Shown in pieces: positions 41,506 through 50,709 of a stretch of DNA of 64,000 nucleotides (its first letter is position 1; every line of letters starts with the position of its first letter). Both the position numbers and the translations under genes were made by a program. The stretch is from DASZHJ01 sp035280245. GTDB lineage: Bacteria > Pseudomonadota > Alphaproteobacteria > ATCC43930 > CGMCC-115725. The DNA lies in assembly GCA_035280245.1 (NCBI GenBank), contig DATEGF010000121.1, forward strand, positions 31,724 to 95,723. Direction: 5' to 3'. The notes under the pieces were generated by a model. It was not told the origin of the DNA. It worked only from the letters and a program-made list of their open reading frames with translations, and searched no databases.

Positions 41506-41906
41506 TCGGCATCGTCATCGTCACCCACGGCCGCCTGGCCGCGGAGTTCATCGCGGCACTCGAGCACGTGGTCGGACCCCAGCGCGATATCGCCGCCATC
41601 TGCATCGGTCCCGACGACGACATGGAGCAGCGCCGGCAGGACATCCTGCAATCCGTCAGGGCGGTGGACACCGGCGACGGCGTGGTGCTGCTGACGGACA
41701 TGTTCGGTGGGACGCCGTCGAACCTCGCGATCTCCGTGATGGATCGGCCCAAGATCGAGGTGATCGCCGGCATCAACCTGCCGATGCTGATCAAGCTCGC
41801 AAGCCTGCGTTCGACCGAGACCCTCGCCGATGCCGTGCGCGGCGCCCAGGAAGCCGGGCGCAAATACATCAACGTCGCCTCGCAGCTGCTGGCCGACGCG
41901 CACTGA
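41502..41906 (+). CDS. PTS EIIA component, mannose family
   Basis: 134 aa. Active-site H9 in GIVIVTHGRLA; the DDDMEQRRQDI segment and VVLLTDMFGGTPSNLA are typical of EIIA(Man) domains. Starts at ATG 41502, overlapping the rapZ stop. It receives phosphate from HPr. There are no EIIB or EIIC genes nearby, so it is a regulatory output, as in other alphaproteobacterial incomplete PTS (inference). Confidence 0.92.
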   Translation: MIGIVIVTHGRLAAEFIAALEHVVGPQRDIAAICIGPDDDMEQRRQDILQSVRAVDTGDGVVLLTDMFGGTPSNLAISVMDRPKIEVIAGINLPMLIKLASLRSTETLADAVRGAQEAGRKYINVASQLLADAH

Positions 41907-42220
41907 TGAACGAGGTTGACACTGCGGGTGCCGGCGCCGACCCGCCCGCGGGCACGGCGCAGCGCACCGTCACGATTTGCAACAAGCGGGGCCTCCATGC
42001 CCGCGCCGCCGCCCGCTTCGTCAAGCTCGCCTGGCAATTCGACGCCGAGGTGACCGTGCGCAAGAACGGCAGCAAAGTCTCCGGCCGATCGATCATGGGA
42101 TTGATGATGCTGGCGGCCGGCCCCGGCACCGCCATCGAACTTGCCGCCACCGGCCCCGAGGCGGAGCGCGCCGTGGCGGCGCTTGCCGATCTCGTCGCCG
42201 GCGGTTTCGATGAGGGGTGA
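41906..42220 (+). CDS. ptsH: HPr phosphocarrier protein
   Basis: 104 aa. The phosphorylatable histidine is H31 (GLHARAAARF, His15 of other HPrs) and the regulatory serine is S62 (SGRSIMGLMMLAA, Ser46), the target of the HprK upstream. An N-terminal extension of about 17 residues precedes the fold. The ATG shares one base with the EIIA stop (TGATG). It shuttles phosphate from EI to EIIA. Confidence 0.94.
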   Translation: MNEVDTAGAGADPPAGTAQRTVTICNKRGLHARAAARFVKLAWQFDAEVTVRKNGSKVSGRSIMGLMMLAAGPGTAIELAATGPEAERAVAALADLVAGGFDEG

Positions 42221-43997
42221 GAGCAGTCGCAAGGAGCGTCCGGAGCGCGTGCTCCATGGGCTCGGTGTGGCACCTGGGATCGCCATCGGTCCCGCCTTCA
42301 TCACCGAGGACGGCGACGTTCCCGTCCCCGAGCGCCGGATCGAGCCGGAGGAGGTCCCGGCGGAGCGCCAACGCTTCGAGCAGGCGGTCCAGTTCTCGCT
42401 CAAGCAGCTGAAGAAGCTCAAGGGGAAGGCGGCGGCGCTGCCGGAGTCGGCGTCCGAGGAGATGGGCTACCTGCTCGACGCCCATGTCGCGATGCTATCG
42501 AACTCGCGGCTGGTGCGCGGCGTCGAGCGGCGCATCCGCGAGGAGCGCATCAACGCCGAGCGCGCTGTGCAGATGGAGATCGCCGCCATCGGCGAGAGCT
42601 TCGCCGCCATGGAGGACGCCTATCTCGCCCAACGCATCGAGGACGTGCGCGTGGTCGGGGCGCGCCTGCTGCGCAATCTCACCCAGACTCCTTACGCTGC
42701 CTTCTCGCGGCTGCCCGAGGGCACCGTGATCCTGGCGGAGGATCTGAGCCCCGCCGACACCGCGCTCATGGACCCGCGCCGCGTCGCCGGATTTGCCGCG
42801 GTGCTCGGTGGATCGGAGAGTCACACCGCGATCATGGCGCGTGCGCTCGGCTTGCCGGCGGTGCTGGCGGTCGCGGGCCTCTTCGGTGAGGTGCAACCGG
42901 GCGACGCCGTGGTGATCGACGGCAGCACCGGTACAGTCGTGCTGAACCCCACCGCAGCCACCATCGATCGGTACGAGGAGCGGCAGGACGAGTTCCGGAA
43001 GGAGCAGCGCCAGCTCGCGCGCCTGAAGCGCGTGCCAGCGGTGACGCGCGACGGCGAGGAGATCACGCTCGAGGCCAATCTCGAGCTGCCGCGCGAGATC
43101 GAGCAGGCGGTTGCCGCGGGCGCGCAGGGCGTCGGTCTCGTCCGCACCGAGTTCCTCTACATGAACCGCGACGACCTGCCGGACGAAGAGGAGCAGTACC
43201 AGGCCTACAAGGCGCTGGTGAAGGGCATGGAGGGGAAACCCGTCACCATCCGCACCCTCGACGTGGGCGGCGACAAGATCGCTGCCCCCTTCGCCGAGAG
43301 CCTCGAGAGCGAGGGCGGCAATCCCGCGCTCGGCCTGCGGGCGATCCGGCTTTCGCTGAAGGAGCGCAAGCTGCTCGACGCCCAGCTGGCGGCGATCCTG
43401 CGCGCGAGCGCCGAGGGTCCCGTGCGGATCCTGCTGCCGATGGTGAGCACGCTCGCGGAGGTGCGGGGTGTGCGCGAGGCGCTGCAGCAGGTGGCGAGGC
43501 GCGTGAAGCGCCGCGGCCTCGAGATCGCCGATCCGCTGCCGCCGCTCGGCGTGATGATCGAGATCCCCGGCGCGGCGCTCGCCGCCGATGCGCTCGCGAG
43601 CGAGAGCGATTTCTTCGCGATCGGCACCAACGATCTCATCCAATACACGCTCGCGATCGATCGCGGCGACGAGCAGGTCGCTTATCTCTATAATCCGCTG
43701 CACCCGGCGGTGCTGCGCTTGATCCAGTTCGCGATCGAGGCCGCGCTCCGCGCACGCATTCCCGTCAGCGTCTGCGGCGAGATGGCGGGTGATCCCCGCT
43801 ATACCGCGCTGCTGCTCGGCCTCGGCATCCGAGATCTCTCGATGGCGCCAGGCAACATCTCTCGCGTCAAGCGCCGCATCCGCCACCTCGACCTGCTCGC
43901 CGCCCAGCGCCGCGCTCGCGCCATCATGGACCAGATGGACGAGGCTCGCATTGCCAGCCTCCTCGACGACTTCAACGTGTTGCCTGGATCAAAGTAG
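42210..43997 (+). CDS. ptsI: PTS enzyme I (phosphoenolpyruvate-protein phosphotransferase)
   Basis: 595 aa from ATG 42210, overlapping the HPr gene by 11 bases; longer upstream readings fall inside ptsH. N-terminal HPr-binding helical domain, then phosphohistidine H205 in GGSESHTAIMARALGLPAV, and the C-terminal PEP-binding barrel with LVRTEFLYMNR, GLRAIRLSL and SVCGEMAGD. No GAF domain, so it is EI, not EINtr. It starts the chain PEP, EI, HPr, EIIA. Confidence 0.94.
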   Translation: MRGESSRKERPERVLHGLGVAPGIAIGPAFITEDGDVPVPERRIEPEEVPAERQRFEQAVQFSLKQLKKLKGKAAALPESASEEMGYLLDAHVAMLSNSRLVRGVERRIREERINAERAVQMEIAAIGESFAAMEDAYLAQRIEDVRVVGARLLRNLTQTPYAAFSRLPEGTVILAEDLSPADTALMDPRRVAGFAAVLGGSESHTAIMARALGLPAVLAVAGLFGEVQPGDAVVIDGSTGTVVLNPTAATIDRYEERQDEFRKEQRQLARLKRVPAVTRDGEEITLEANLELPREIEQAVAAGAQGVGLVRTEFLYMNRDDLPDEEEQYQAYKALVKGMEGKPVTIRTLDVGGDKIAAPFAESLESEGGNPALGLRAIRLSLKERKLLDAQLAAILRASAEGPVRILLPMVSTLAEVRGVREALQQVARRVKRRGLEIADPLPPLGVMIEIPGAALAADALASESDFFAIGTNDLIQYTLAIDRGDEQVAYLYNPLHPAVLRLIQFAIEAALRARIPVSVCGEMAGDPRYTALLLGLGIRDLSMAPGNISRVKRRIRHLDLLAAQRRARAIMDQMDEARIASLLDDFNVLPGSK

Positions 43998-44125
43998 AAA
44001 ACCAAAAAGGCCGGTGGGAGTTTTTCGTGGGGAAGCGCCCATGTTTGTGCCCATGGCTTGCCGGACGTGGGCCGCGCTGCTATATGCCGCGTCTCGTTTT
44101 TCCCGCGCTGCTCAGGAGTTTTTCG

Positions 44126-45526
44126 ATGGCTGATGGAGCCGACTACAAGGTCGCCGATTTGTCGCTCGCGGAGTGGGGACGGAAAGAGCTCTCGATCGCC
44201 GAGAGCGAGATGCCGGGCCTGATGGCGATCCGAGAGGAGTACGGAGCGAAGAAGCCACTCAAGGGCGCGCGCATCGCAGGCTCGCTCCACATGACCATCC
44301 AGACCGCAGTTCTGATCGAGACGCTGAAGCACCTGGGCGCCGACGTGCGGTGGGCTTCCTGCAACATCTTCTCGACGCAGGATCACGCGGCCGCGGCGAT
44401 CGCGAAGTCTGGCACGCCGGTCTTCGCCTACAAGGGCGAATCCCTCGAGGAATACTGGGAGTACACGCATCGGATCTTCCAGTGGGCCGACGGCGGCACG
44501 CCCAACATGATCCTCGATGACGGCGGCGATGCGACGCTCTTGGTGCACCTCGGTATCCGAGCCGCGCAAGACCCTTCCGTCATCGCAAAGCCCACCAACG
44601 AGGAGGAAGAGGCGCTCTACGCCGCGATCAAGCGGCACAATGCCTCGCATCCAGGCTGGTACGCGAAGCTCGGGGAAAACATCCGCGGCGTCACCGAGGA
44701 GACCACCACCGGCGTCCATCGCCTCTATCAGATGGCGAAAGAAGGCCGACTGCTGTTCCCCGCCATCAACGTCAACGACAGCGTCACCAAGTCGAAGTTC
44801 GACAATCTCTACGGCTGCCGCGAGAGCCTGGTGGACGGCATCCGCCGCGCGACCGACGTCATGATGGCCGGCAAGGTCGCGGTGGTCGCGGGCTTCGGCG
44901 ACGTCGGCAAGGGCTCGGCGGCCTCGCTCCGCAATGCCGGCGCGCGCGTGGTCGTGACCGAGATTGATCCGATCTGCGCGCTGCAGGCCGCGATGGAGGG
45001 CTATCAGGTCGTCACCATGGACGAGGCGTCGTCCTTCGGCGACATCTTCGTCACCGCCACCGGCAATGTCGATGTGATCACGCTCGAGCACATGCGGCGC
45101 ATGAAAGACCGCGCCATCGTCTGCAACATCGGCCACTTCGACAGCGAGATCCAGATCGGCGCACTCCGGAATTTCCGCTGGGAGGAGGTGAAGCCGCAGG
45201 TCGACGAGGTCGTGATGCCCGACGGCAGGCGCCTCATCGTGCTGGCCAAGGGCCGCCTGGTGAACCTCGGCTGCGCCACCGGCCATCCGAGCTTCGTGAT
45301 GAGTGCGTCTTTCAGCAACCAGGTGCTGGCGCAGATCGAGCTCTTCGCCAATACCGGCAAATATCAGAAGCAGGTGTATACGCTGCCGAAGAAGCTCGAC
45401 GAGAAAGTGGCGGCGCTGCACCTGGCGAAGCTCGGCGTGAAGCTCACCGAGCTCACCGCCGCGCAGTCGTCCTACCTCGGCGTGTCCCAGCAGGGTCCCT
45501 TCAAGTCCGATCACTACCGCTATTGA
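44126..45526 (+). CDS. ahcY: S-adenosylhomocysteine hydrolase (adenosylhomocysteinase)
   Basis: 466 aa from ATG 44126, with AGGAG seven bases upstream. Splits S-adenosylhomocysteine to adenosine and homocysteine, closing the methyl cycle. NAD-binding GFGDVGKGSA, catalytic segments NVNDSVTKSKFDNLYG and HMTIQTAVLIETL. It has the 40-aa insertion typical of bacterial/plant enzymes (ITEEEEALYAAIKRH region). The 128-base leader before the ATG shows no riboswitch I can support. Its stop overlaps the convergent Nudix gene by seven bases. Confidence 0.95.
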   Translation: MADGADYKVADLSLAEWGRKELSIAESEMPGLMAIREEYGAKKPLKGARIAGSLHMTIQTAVLIETLKHLGADVRWASCNIFSTQDHAAAAIAKSGTPVFAYKGESLEEYWEYTHRIFQWADGGTPNMILDDGGDATLLVHLGIRAAQDPSVIAKPTNEEEEALYAAIKRHNASHPGWYAKLGENIRGVTEETTTGVHRLYQMAKEGRLLFPAINVNDSVTKSKFDNLYGCRESLVDGIRRATDVMMAGKVAVVAGFGDVGKGSAASLRNAGARVVVTEIDPICALQAAMEGYQVVTMDEASSFGDIFVTATGNVDVITLEHMRRMKDRAIVCNIGHFDSEIQIGALRNFRWEEVKPQVDEVVMPDGRRLIVLAKGRLVNLGCATGHPSFVMSASFSNQVLAQIELFANTGKYQKQVYTLPKKLDEKVAALHLAKLGVKLTELTAAQSSYLGVSQQGPFKSDHYRY

Positions 45527-45987
45527 TCGGCAGTCAGTAGCCGCTCCAGCTGCTCGAGCAAGGGCAGCTGCCCTTTGGTGACCTTCACGCGCGCAGCCGG
45601 CAGGTCGAGCCAGGCGGCGCGGTCGATCTCGGGGAATGCCTGCTTCCGGCCGGAGCGCGGCGGCCATTCCATCTCGAAGCTGTTGCTGCGAACGGCGGTT
45701 GCATCGCAGTCGGCTTCCACTGCCCAGGCGTGCACGGTCTTGCCGCCGGCCTGGCGCACGGGCTCGAGGGCACGGAAGTCCCCGGCAACGCTGAGCCCAG
45801 TCTCCTCCTGGAACTCACGCTGGGCTGCCGCTAGAAGCGCCTCGTCCGCCGCCACCTCGCCTTTCGGGATGGACCAGGCGCCGGCGTCCTTCTTCGCCCA
45901 GAACGGACCGCCCGGATGCACCAGGAATACCTCGGGACCGCCGGCCTGGAGCCGATAGAGCAACAGGCCCGCGCTGACTTTTGCCAT
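45520..45987 (-). CDS. Nudix hydrolase
   Basis: 155 aa from ATG 45987 (ATG 46014 also in frame but before the homology start). Nudix box: GEVAADEALLAAAQREFQEETGL, with the REFQEE metal-binding core. An N-terminal SAGLLLYRL and PGGPFWAKKDAGAWSIPKGE match the subgroup of Nudix proteins resembling diadenosine polyphosphate hydrolases, and SIPKGE is the substrate-contact strand. Convergent with ahcY, overlapping at the stops. Substrate not inferable. Confidence 0.88.
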   Translation of the reverse strand: MAKVSAGLLLYRLQAGGPEVFLVHPGGPFWAKKDAGAWSIPKGEVAADEALLAAAQREFQEETGLSVAGDFRALEPVRQAGGKTVHAWAVEADCDATAVRSNSFEMEWPPRSGRKQAFPEIDRAAWLDLPAARVKVTKGQLPLLEQLERLLTADQ

Positions 45988-46150
45988 TTTCTTGGAGCCA
46001 CTTATTTCACCCACGGCTCAGTGTACGCTGGCGCGCGATCGCTCGGATGCCCGTAAATTCTCTTAGTTAATTTCGGGCCAAGCGCGATAATTCCGCAAAT
46101 GCGTCGAGTCGCGGTGATCTCGCCCGGCTGGGGCGCAGTGGGGGACATGA

Positions 46151-48604
46151 GTGCGGCTAAGGGATTGGCTGGCCATGGTCGGGGCGGCGGCTCTGATGCC
46201 TGCTGAGGCGCATGCCGCCGGGTTCGCGGATGCCGGCGGTGTGCCGCTGCTGCTCGTGCTCCTGATCCTGCTGGCGGTGCTGCCCTTGCTGCTGTGGGCG
46301 CGTCACCGGCTGCGGCAGCTCGAGGCCGAGCGCGATCGGCTCGCGCAAGAACTCGACGAGCGCGAGGGCGAGCTCGCCTCGGTGCCAGCGGCCCGATATC
46401 GCTGGGCCGCCGGCGGCAGCGAGAGTTTCGAGCCGGGATTGATCGAGGGGCTCGCGGGCGCGGACGGCGGATTTCGCGACGTGCTGTTGCGCTTCGTCTC
46501 GCCCGATGCCGCCTCGATCGAAACCGCTGTCACGAAGCTGCGAGACGAAGGTACGGCCTTCGTGTCGACGGCGGCGCTGACGACCGGAGCGCGGCTCGAC
46601 GTGATCGGGCGGCGCGCCCTGGGACCGGATCGATCGGCCGTCGCCGACATCGTGTGGTTCTTCGATCCCAGCAGCGCCCGCGAGCTCGCGGCCGAACGCG
46701 ATGCGGCCCGGGGCGAGCGCGACCGGCTGCGCCATGTGCTCGACGCGCTGCCGTTGCCGATCTGGCGCCGCCGCGCGGACACCCTGGCGCTCATCGAGGT
46801 CAATCGAGCCTACGCGCAGGCCATGGAGGCGAGCCCCGGCCAGGCCGTCGCCGAGCACCGCGAGATCGGCGCCCGCGTGCTGGGCGACCACGGCCGCGAG
46901 CTCGCCGAGCGCACGCGCCAGACCCAGGTAGCTCAGTCTGAGAGCCACCACATCGTCATAGGCGGCCAGCGGCGCCTGATGGAGTTCACAGAGCAGCCGC
47001 TCGAGGGCCAGGAGATTCTGGGCTTCGCCCGCGACTTCACCGACCTCGAGACGATCCAGGCGGAGCTTGCGCGACACGTCGCCGCGCACGGCGAGGTGCT
47101 GGAGAATGTCGCGGTGGCCGTCGCGATCTTCAACGCCGAGGCGCGCCTCACCTTCTTCAACTCGGCCTTCGCCCAGCTCTGGCGGCTCGAGGAGGATTGG
47201 CTCGCGCAGGAGCCCAGCCTCGACGAGCTGCTGGAGCGGCTGCGCGAGCGCCGGCGTCTGCCGGAATACGCGGACTTCCGCGCTTTCAAACGTCAGCAGC
47301 TCGCGATGTTCACCTCGCTCCTGGAGCCGCAGGAGGAGCTGCTGCACCTGCCCGACGAGCGCACGCTCCGGCTGGTGGTTTCGCCGCATCCCTTCGGCGG
47401 CCTCACCTTCGTCTATGAGGATGTGACCGACAAGCTCGCCCTCGAGCGCTCCTACAATACATTGATCGAGGTGCAGCGCGAGACGCTCGACAATCTCTAC
47501 GAGGCGGTGGCGGTGCTCGGCACCGACGGGAGGCTCAAGCTCTGGAACCCCGCTTATGCGCAGATCTGGAAGCTGAGCGCCACGGACCTCGCGGGCTACC
47601 TGCACGTGACCGAGCTAGTCGAGAAGACTCGCGCCTTCTACGAGTTTGGTGACTCGCGCGAGGATTGGCCGGCGCTCAAGGAGCGCATCATCGAGCGGCT
47701 GACCTCCCGCACGGAGACCCCGGCGGAGCGGCTCCACCGCGGAGATGGCTCGATCCTGCAGGCGTCCATCGTGCCGCTCCCGGACGGCAACGTGCTGCTG
47801 AGCTACCTCGATGTAACTGATTCGACCCGCGTCGAGCGGGCGCTGCGCGAGCGCAACGAGGCGTTGGAGACCGCGGGCCGGCTCAAGAGCGAGTTCATCG
47901 CCAACGTTTCCTACGAGCTGCGCACGCCCCTCAATGCGATCATCGGCTTCGCGGAGATCCTGGCGAACCAATATTTCGGCGAGCTCAACCCGCGCCAACT
48001 CGACTACAGCCGCGGCATCCTCGACAGCTCCCATCGCTTGATGTCGCTGATCAACGACATCCTCGACCTCGCTACCATCGAGGCGGGCTACATGACCCTG
48101 GAGACGCAGGAGATCGATATCCACGCCATGATGTCGGGCGTGCTGGCGCTCTCCCGCGAGCGCGCGCGCAACAAGAACCTCGCGCTCAATTTCGATTGTC
48201 CGACCGATATCGGGGTTCTCGTGGGCGACGAGCGGCGCTTGAGACAAGCGCTCTTCAATCTGATCTCCAACGCAATCAACTTTACGCCGGGCGGTGGCAG
48301 CGTCACCTTGAGCGCGCGGCGAACCGATGGTGAGATTGCGCTCGCGGTGATCGACACCGGCGTCGGCGTGCCGCAGGAGGATCAGGCGCGCATCTTCGAG
48401 AAATTCGAGCGCGGTAGCCCGCTGGCGCGCCAATCGGGGCCCGGCCTCGGCCTGTCGCTGGTCAAGAGCTTCATCGAGCTGCACGGCGGGCGCGTGGTGC
48501 TCACCTCGAGCCCCGGCACCGGCACGATCGTCACCTGCTACTTATCGGCTCGGCTCGCCACGCCGGTCGTCACCCCGGCCCAGAGCGGCTCGGCGGCAAA
48601 CTAG
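46151..48604 (+). CDS. divL: DivL-like PAS histidine kinase with Tyr in place of the phosphoacceptor His
   Basis: 817 aa from GTG 46151, preceded by GGGGGA. One N-terminal membrane anchor (LLLVLLILLAVLPLLLW, about residues 33-50), a coiled coil (LRQLEAERDRLAQEL), then about three PAS-like regions (approx. 190-300, 315-430, 450-560). The dimerisation helix reads FIANVSYELRTPLNAIIGF: Y588 replaces the phosphorylated His. The ATPase domain is intact: NLISNAINF, DTGVGVP, GPGLGLSLVKSF. This combination is that of Caulobacter DivL, a pseudokinase-like cell-cycle regulator of CckA, so it is best seen as a DivL counterpart. Confidence 0.8.
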   Translation: MRLRDWLAMVGAAALMPAEAHAAGFADAGGVPLLLVLLILLAVLPLLLWARHRLRQLEAERDRLAQELDEREGELASVPAARYRWAAGGSESFEPGLIEGLAGADGGFRDVLLRFVSPDAASIETAVTKLRDEGTAFVSTAALTTGARLDVIGRRALGPDRSAVADIVWFFDPSSARELAAERDAARGERDRLRHVLDALPLPIWRRRADTLALIEVNRAYAQAMEASPGQAVAEHREIGARVLGDHGRELAERTRQTQVAQSESHHIVIGGQRRLMEFTEQPLEGQEILGFARDFTDLETIQAELARHVAAHGEVLENVAVAVAIFNAEARLTFFNSAFAQLWRLEEDWLAQEPSLDELLERLRERRRLPEYADFRAFKRQQLAMFTSLLEPQEELLHLPDERTLRLVVSPHPFGGLTFVYEDVTDKLALERSYNTLIEVQRETLDNLYEAVAVLGTDGRLKLWNPAYAQIWKLSATDLAGYLHVTELVEKTRAFYEFGDSREDWPALKERIIERLTSRTETPAERLHRGDGSILQASIVPLPDGNVLLSYLDVTDSTRVERALRERNEALETAGRLKSEFIANVSYELRTPLNAIIGFAEILANQYFGELNPRQLDYSRGILDSSHRLMSLINDILDLATIEAGYMTLETQEIDIHAMMSGVLALSRERARNKNLALNFDCPTDIGVLVGDERRLRQALFNLISNAINFTPGGGSVTLSARRTDGEIALAVIDTGVGVPQEDQARIFEKFERGSPLARQSGPGLGLSLVKSFIELHGGRVVLTSSPGTGTIVTCYLSARLATPVVTPAQSGSAAN

Positions 48605-48676
48605 CGGCGCTGCCGGGGTGTGGCGGGGTCTTCGCCGGCTTGCGCCCAGTACCTCGTCGTGCCATTCGATTTGACT

Positions 48677-49588
48677 ATGAGCCTCAAGCCCCAACCGGAA
48701 ATGGCCGCCATCCTGCGCGAGCAGCAGGCGGTTCCCGCGATCGACTATCGACGCATGCCCATCGCGGAGGCGCGCCTCGCCTTCGAGCGGACCTGGGCAA
48801 TGTGGAACAAACCCCTGCCCGAGATGGCCGGCCGAAACCTTACGATTGGCGGCATGAGTTGCCGCCTCACTGATCCCGAGGTCGCGTCCACGGGCCTGAT
48901 CGTCTTCGTCCACGGCGGCGGCTGGACCTTCGGGTCACCCGAGTCCTATGAGCGGTTTGCGCGGCTGCTGGCGGGGGACGCCGCCTGCCCCGTGCTGATG
49001 CCAGACTACAGACTGGCACCCGAGCATGCCTGTCCGGCGGCGATCGAGGACGTGCTGGCCGTGTTGCGCGGTCTTGCCGCCGTGGAGGATCCAGTTCTGC
49101 GGCGGACGTTGTCGATCGTGCTCGCCGGCGATTCCGCCGGTGCCAACATCGCGCTTGCCGCGGCGCTTGAGCCGGGCTGTCCGCGTCTCGCGGCGCTGCT
49201 CCTGGTCTACGGCTGCTTCGAGCCGCGCTTCGATACGCAGAGCCACCGGGACTGTGGCGACGGCCGTTTCGGTCTCATGACCGAGCGCATGCGCTGGTAC
49301 TGGAGCAATTGGCAAGGCGCTGCCCACGACCCGCGTGCGGTGCCGCCGGCGGCCGATCTCCCGGGTTTGCCGCATACCTATGTCATGGCGGCTGGGCTGG
49401 ATCCCCTCCGAGACGACAGCACCACGCTCGCGGCGCGACTCGCTGCGGCGGGTGTCTCGGTCCGGCTCGACGTGGTGCCAGGCGTTGTGCATGGGTTCCT
49501 GCAGATGTCGTCTCGTCTCGCCCCAGCGCGGCAGGCGATCGAGACGATCGCCCGCGAGAGTCGCGCTGCCGTGGGGGAAACGCGCTGA
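48677..49588 (+). CDS. Alpha/beta-hydrolase, hormone-sensitive-lipase family
   Basis: 303 aa from ATG 48677 (ATG 48620 possible). Family IV signatures: oxyanion loop FVHGGGWTFGS, nucleophile elbow GDSAGAN, acid/His region AGLDPLRDDS and GVVHGFLQMSSRL. Expected to be a carboxylesterase or lipase acting on short acyl esters; cytosolic, no signal peptide. It lies between the DivL-like kinase and the convergent ferredoxin-NADP reductase; no functional link with either is apparent. Confidence 0.86.
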   Translation: MSLKPQPEMAAILREQQAVPAIDYRRMPIAEARLAFERTWAMWNKPLPEMAGRNLTIGGMSCRLTDPEVASTGLIVFVHGGGWTFGSPESYERFARLLAGDAACPVLMPDYRLAPEHACPAAIEDVLAVLRGLAAVEDPVLRRTLSIVLAGDSAGANIALAAALEPGCPRLAALLLVYGCFEPRFDTQSHRDCGDGRFGLMTERMRWYWSNWQGAAHDPRAVPPAADLPGLPHTYVMAAGLDPLRDDSTTLAARLAAAGVSVRLDVVPGVVHGFLQMSSRLAPARQAIETIARESRAAVGETR

Positions 49589-49594
49589 CGCGCG

Positions 49595-50602
49595 CTAGCC
49601 TCGCGCGGGCACGCCCTTGGTCGTCGAATACTCGAAGTGGAGCGCCTCGCCGGGGTGCACCAGCGGGTAGATCGCGTGGGCGGCCATCGCGGCCTCCGAG
49701 AAGCCCGACAGGATCAGCTTGAGCTTCCCGGGATATGTGGCGATGTCGCCGATCGCGAAGATGCCGGGCGCCGAGGTCGCGCAAGTCGCGGGCTCGACGG
49801 TGATGTGATTGCGGTCGAGGTTGAGACCCCAATCCGCGATCGCGCCCAGGTTCATCGAGAGGCCGAAGAACGGCAGCAGGCAATCGGCCTCGAGCGCGCG
49901 GGTCTTGCCGTCGAGGTCCGCGACGATGACCCGGCGCACCTGGCCGGCGTCTCCCTCGAGACCCGAAAGTTGATATGGGATGACGAGTTCGACGCCACCG
50001 CTCTGCGAGAGCGCCTCGAGGCGCGCGGCCGACTCCGGCGCCGCGCGGAACTTAGGTCGCCGATGCACCACCATCACGCGCTCCGCAACCTCCGCGAGCG
50101 AGATCGCCCAATCGACCGCGGAATCGCCGCCGCCTGCGATCACCACGCGCTTGCCGCGGAAATCCTCGCGGCGCTTGACCAGATAGAAGACGCTCTTGCC
50201 CTCATAGGCCTCGAGGCCGGACAGCGGCGGCCGATTGGGACCGAAGGCGCCGACGCCGGCGGCGATGATCACGGCCTTCGCGGCAACCGAGACGCCGGCC
50301 GCGGTGCCGAGGCGAAAGCCGCCGTCGACGCGCGACAACCCCGTCACCGACGAGCCCAGGTGATAGACCGGCTCGAAGGGCGCCGCCTGCTCCGCCAGCT
50401 TCTCCACGAGGGCCAGCGACTCGATCCTGGGATAGCCGGGGATGTCGTAGATCGGCTTCTCGGGATAGAGCGCCGTGCACTGCCCGCCCGGCAGGTCGAG
50501 GGCGTCGAACACGGAGGTGCGCATTTTCAGCATGCCGCACTCGAACACCGCGAAGAGCCCGACCGGCCCCGCGCCCACGATCGCCACGTCGGTTTCGCTC
50601 AT
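49595..50602 (-). CDS. Ferredoxin-NADP+ reductase (thioredoxin-reductase-like, YumC type)
   Basis: 335 aa from ATG 50602 (GGGGG upstream). Two-dinucleotide-binding fold: FAD loop GAGPVGLFAVFECGM, central GGGDSAVDWA for NADP and the FAD strand GIFAIGDIATYPGKLKL. The redox CxxC of thioredoxin reductase is missing between the domains, which identifies the FNR branch found in many alphaproteobacteria. Provides reduced ferredoxin or flavodoxin. Divergent from tsaE, with the reading frames facing away across a 107-base gap. Confidence 0.88.
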   Translation of the reverse strand: MSETDVAIVGAGPVGLFAVFECGMLKMRTSVFDALDLPGGQCTALYPEKPIYDIPGYPRIESLALVEKLAEQAAPFEPVYHLGSSVTGLSRVDGGFRLGTAAGVSVAAKAVIIAAGVGAFGPNRPPLSGLEAYEGKSVFYLVKRREDFRGKRVVIAGGGDSAVDWAISLAEVAERVMVVHRRPKFRAAPESAARLEALSQSGGVELVIPYQLSGLEGDAGQVRRVIVADLDGKTRALEADCLLPFFGLSMNLGAIADWGLNLDRNHITVEPATCATSAPGIFAIGDIATYPGKLKLILSGFSEAAMAAHAIYPLVHPGEALHFEYSTTKGVPARG

Positions 50603-50709
50603 CCCCCAAGTCCCGTGGTCCAAAACGGGCCGCAGAATGACGGCAAGGCCGTGCCCGCGCAACCCCGGTGGGGTTGCGACCGCGGGCCGGAACGGACTAA
50701 AAGGGCGGC

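Noticed and set aside
43998..44125. Possible SAH or SAM riboswitch before ahcY
   Set aside because: Repeated GCCCATG and short stems are present, but the conserved core of the SAH, SAM-II or SAM/SAH classes could not be matched by eye.
33522..46014. Novel operon interpretation of the pckA-chv-PTS block
   Set aside because: This order is a known conserved neighbourhood in alphaproteobacteria, so the layout itself is not new.
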